From contig NZ_SCRH01000011.1 of the NCBI RefSeq assembly GCF_004298145.1, positions 124,001 through 188,000 of the forward strand: a stretch of DNA of 64,000 bases. The letters run 5' to 3'. Below the pieces are notes generated by a model. It did not search any database. It saw only the letters and a program-made list of their open reading frames with translations, and was not told where the DNA came from. This stretch comes from Mycobacterium sp. (lineage in GTDB: Bacteria; Actinomycetota; Actinomycetes; Mycobacteriales; Mycobacteriaceae). Below, one piece after another: positions 61,949 through 64,000 of this stretch. A program made the position numbers and the translations under genes. Each line of letters opens with the position of its first letter. The stretch's first letter is position 1.

Positions 61949-62711
61949 GCGCGGTCACCCTGGCAAGACACAACTCGCGTTCGACGAACGGTTCCAGCTC
62001 GGCTTGCATCCCCGGCGCGGAACCAACCGACTTCTCCGGCCCCGCCAGGCCCTGTAGCAGCCCCCGGTGCAAGGCGCACGCCACCTCCGGGTGAGCACGG
62101 GCCAGGTCACGGACCGGGCAGCTGTGCAGGCGAATGGTCCGCTGGTTGCGGCGGGTCGATTTTCCGGCCGGAACCAGCTCGGGGCCGAATCCCATCCGGT
62201 CGAACACCGCCGTGATCATCGCCGATCTTTGTTCAGCGGCCTTCCTCGGTGCGGCACCTGCTGGAACGGGTTGTCCCGCAGCATCTTCGCGCGGGTCCTC
62301 GTTGGTGATCCGCTGACCCCATCGCCGACCGGCGGCTTCGGCACGACGGCGCCGCTTGTCGGCGGTTTCGCCGAGTTCCATCGCCAATATCTCGGACAGG
62401 ATTCGATAGTCCAGCCGCTCGCGCACCGCACGGTAGCCGGTACGCGGACGGCCCACACCGGTCCGGGTGATCCGGGTACGCTCGACGAGCCCCACACCGC
62501 ACAACGCGTCAAGGTGGAAGCGCACCGTCGTCGTGTGCAGTCCAAGGCGAGTGGCGAGTTCGGTCGCGTCGACCGGTTCGTGGCGCTCACGCACCAGTTC
62601 AAGAACCCGTTCGCGCTGCCGGCTGTGGCCCCCGCGGTGCGGTCGTCCGGGCCCGTCCTCGTTGTGCTCGCCCACCCCATCCGTCCTCTCGTCCGGTTGC
62701 CCTCCAGGCAT
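61941..62711 (-). CDS. Second SufR-like winged-helix regulator
   Basis: 256 residues, with a 30-residue Gly/Arg-rich N-terminal tail. Winged helix ELATRLGLHTTTVRFHLDALCGVGLVER, then the same sensor pattern as the regulator at 56254: HSCPVRDLARAHPEVAC (C-x13-C), CALHRGLLQG, RELCLARV. Paralogous regulators with shared Cys spacing suggest the same cofactor. TAATAT lies 7 bp before the ATG, so the mRNA is likely leaderless. Its own AT-rich palindrome overlaps that promoter. Cotranscribed with the globin. Confidence 0.86.
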   Translation of the reverse strand: MPGGQPDERTDGVGEHNEDGPGRPHRGGHSRQRERVLELVRERHEPVDATELATRLGLHTTTVRFHLDALCGVGLVERTRITRTGVGRPRTGYRAVRERLDYRILSEILAMELGETADKRRRRAEAAGRRWGQRITNEDPREDAAGQPVPAGAAPRKAAEQRSAMITAVFDRMGFGPELVPAGKSTRRNQRTIRLHSCPVRDLARAHPEVACALHRGLLQGLAGPEKSVGSAPGMQAELEPFVERELCLARVTAHD

Positions 62712-62719
62712 TTAGAGGA

Positions 62720-62737
62720 TATTATTCATTAATAATA
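62720..62737. promoter_or_regulatory. AT-rich palindrome between regulator 2 and the Acg-like gene
   Basis: TATTAT-TCATTA-ATAATA is a perfect 6-bp inverted repeat with a six-base spacer, the same spacing as the island palindrome but with different arms. It covers the -10 of the regulator and lies 68 bp before the divergent Acg-like gene. Confidence 0.65.
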
Positions 62738-62805
62738 GCACTGAACGCCCGGATCGTCTCCGGTAACGAACGACGTTGGGGCAGTAGGGAAGCGGGAGGT
62801 GCGCC

Positions 62806-63795
62806 GTGTTGGACACCATCGTGGAAACCAAGGTGGAAGCCGAGGTCATCGAGAGTGCGGTCCGGTTGGCGTGCCGCGCCCCGTCGCTGTACAACACCCA
62901 GCCCTGGCTGTGGGTGGCCGACGGCGCTGGGCTGGACCTGTTTCTCGATACGGGCCGCGTCGTGCACACGGATCGATCGATGCGGGAGGCCCACATCAGC
63001 TGTGGCGGCGCGCTCGAGCATCTTCGGGTGGCGATGGCGGCCGCGGGCTGGATCAGCGATGTCGAGCGATTTCCCGAGTCGGGCAATCCGACGCACCTGG
63101 CGAGGGTGAAATTCGTCCCCGCCGTCGGCGTGGCCGACCACCAGCGTCGCCGCGCCGACGCGATTCTGAAACGTCGAACCGATCGGCTCCCGTTCCTCGC
63201 CCCGATCGACTGGGAATCGTTCGAGACCTTGCTGCGCGGCAGAATCGGCACCGGCGCGGTGCGACTGGACATATTACCGGAGAAGACGCGTCCGCGCCTT
63301 GCCGAAGCCGCCGAACTCACCGAGTCGCTGCGCCTGTATGACTCCCCGTATCATCTCGAACTCGATTGGTGGACAGCGCCGTTCGAAGTATCGGAGGGCA
63401 TCCCCTATAGCTCCTTGATTTCGGCGACCGAGTCGGATCGGGTAGGAGTCAATCGTCACTTTCCCTTCACCCACCACCTGGACAGGCGCGCCGGCGTAAC
63501 GCGGGATTTCTCGAAGATTTTGATGCTGTCCACCGAAGATGACAGTCACGCCAACGCGTTTGCGTGCGGCGAGGTGCTATCGAGTGTCCTGCTGGAATGC
63601 ACGATGGCCGGCTTGGCCACCTGCCCGGTGTCGCAACTGACCGAACTGTCGGTCAGCCGTGAATTGCTCGCGGCACTCACGGATCACACCGACCTGCCCC
63701 AGGTCCTGATCCGGGTGGGCGTCGCACCGGCACTCGACGGAACACCACCGCCCACGCCGCGGCGTGCGCTCGCCGACGTGTTGCGACTGGCGTGA
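62806..63795 (+). CDS. Acg-family nitroreductase-fold flavoprotein
   Basis: 329 residues of the Rv2032/Rv3131 type. Conserved blocks: RLACRAPSLYNTQPW, DRSMREAHISCGGALEHLRVAM, ILKRRTDRLPF, and a late segment with LLECTMAGLATCPVSQLTEL and DLPQVLIRVG. The family binds FMN in a nitroreductase fold, with unknown substrates. In M. tuberculosis, members are among the strongest DosR-induced genes. GTG start preceded by GGGAGG. Divergent from regulator 2 over the AT-rich palindrome. Confidence 0.9.
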   Translation: MLDTIVETKVEAEVIESAVRLACRAPSLYNTQPWLWVADGAGLDLFLDTGRVVHTDRSMREAHISCGGALEHLRVAMAAAGWISDVERFPESGNPTHLARVKFVPAVGVADHQRRRADAILKRRTDRLPFLAPIDWESFETLLRGRIGTGAVRLDILPEKTRPRLAEAAELTESLRLYDSPYHLELDWWTAPFEVSEGIPYSSLISATESDRVGVNRHFPFTHHLDRRAGVTRDFSKILMLSTEDDSHANAFACGEVLSSVLLECTMAGLATCPVSQLTELSVSRELLAALTDHTDLPQVLIRVGVAPALDGTPPPTPRRALADVLRLA

Positions 63796-63865
63796 GTCTC
63801 GGCCGTGGCAGCACCCGCTGGCCTCGCCGACGGAGCAGCCCCCGCGGCGCGCGTGATCGCGTCGC

Positions 63866-64000
63866 TCAGAGGTTGAAGTGCGGATAGATGTAACCGGGCG
63901 ACCAGTAGGGCAGGTATCCGTAATGGTCGTAGATGCGGCTCTGGTATCCGCGATCGTTGACGAGGTCCGCGTCGTACGCCGGCGCCTGGGCGATGTGATC
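63866..64000 (-). CDS. C-terminal end of an exported mycobacterial protein (partial)
   Basis: The last 44 codons of a minus-strand gene end at TGA (63866-63868). The Tyr/Pro/Asp-rich sequence (HYGYLPYWSPGYIYPHFNL) resembles the tails of short secreted mycobacterial proteins. The N-terminus lies outside the window, so the family is not recognised. Confidence 0.6.
   Translation of the reverse strand, partial: DHIAQAPAYDADLVNDRGYQSRIYDHYGYLPYWSPGYIYPHFNL

Overview
The window comes from the chromosome of a Mycobacterium, most likely a nontuberculous species. It is GC-rich throughout. It carries a complete mycobactin assembly line, a PPE protein, two MTB12/CFP2 antigens, a PapA acyltransferase and other mycobacteria-specific families, and the order hrcA-dnaJ2-rsmE-phoH-ybeY next to cfp2-mbtH matches the M. 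tuberculosis Rv2367c-Rv2377c neighbourhood. Species cannot be fixed by eye.

Layout. (1) 1-5796, minus strand: housekeeping block hrcA, dnaJ2, rsmE, phoH, ybeY, with a proline-rich exported protein coupled to ybeY at the edge. (2) 6010-9248: a small conserved protein, a carboxymuconolactone decarboxylase-like gene coupled to an ECF41-type sigma factor, then two tandem cfp2 paralogues. (3) 9509-32405: mbtH-G-F-E-D-C-T-B on the minus strand, divergent from mbtA, with two tandem IdeR-like iron boxes between mbtB and mbtA. MbtE has two full modules. No salicylate synthase (mbtI) is visible; a type I DAHP synthase with a structured leader lies beside mbtA instead. (4) 33930-42705: malic enzyme, then a plus-strand cluster of PapA acyltransferase, fused double ABC-2 permease, second condensation-fold acyltransferase and polytopic membrane protein. 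(5) 43056-44752: PPE-SVP gene coupled to a small exported protein.

(6) 44885-63795 is the most interesting part: a nitric-oxide/low-oxygen island. It holds a hemerythrin, a quinol NO reductase (norB) with a cysteine-motif membrane protein and an SPFH protein, a DUF849-ferredoxin fusion, a PucR regulator, an Rv1733c-like membrane protein, a DadA-like oxidase, a GreA-like factor, a membrane protein, two SufR-like winged-helix regulators with conserved cysteines, an FdxA ferredoxin, a cytochrome b-sulfite oxidase fusion, a small cupin, a stand-alone CtaD-type oxidase subunit I, a group III truncated haemoglobin and an Acg-family flavoprotein. Four promoters in this island (norB, the DUF849 fusion, fdxA/cytochrome b fusion, cupin-ctaD) carry nearly the same palindrome (ACAA, six bases, TTGT). 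One of them drives the operon encoding one of the SufR-like regulators. The second regulator has a different AT-rich palindrome at its own promoter. I read this as a self-contained NO/redox regulon; the regulator-operator pairing is inference.
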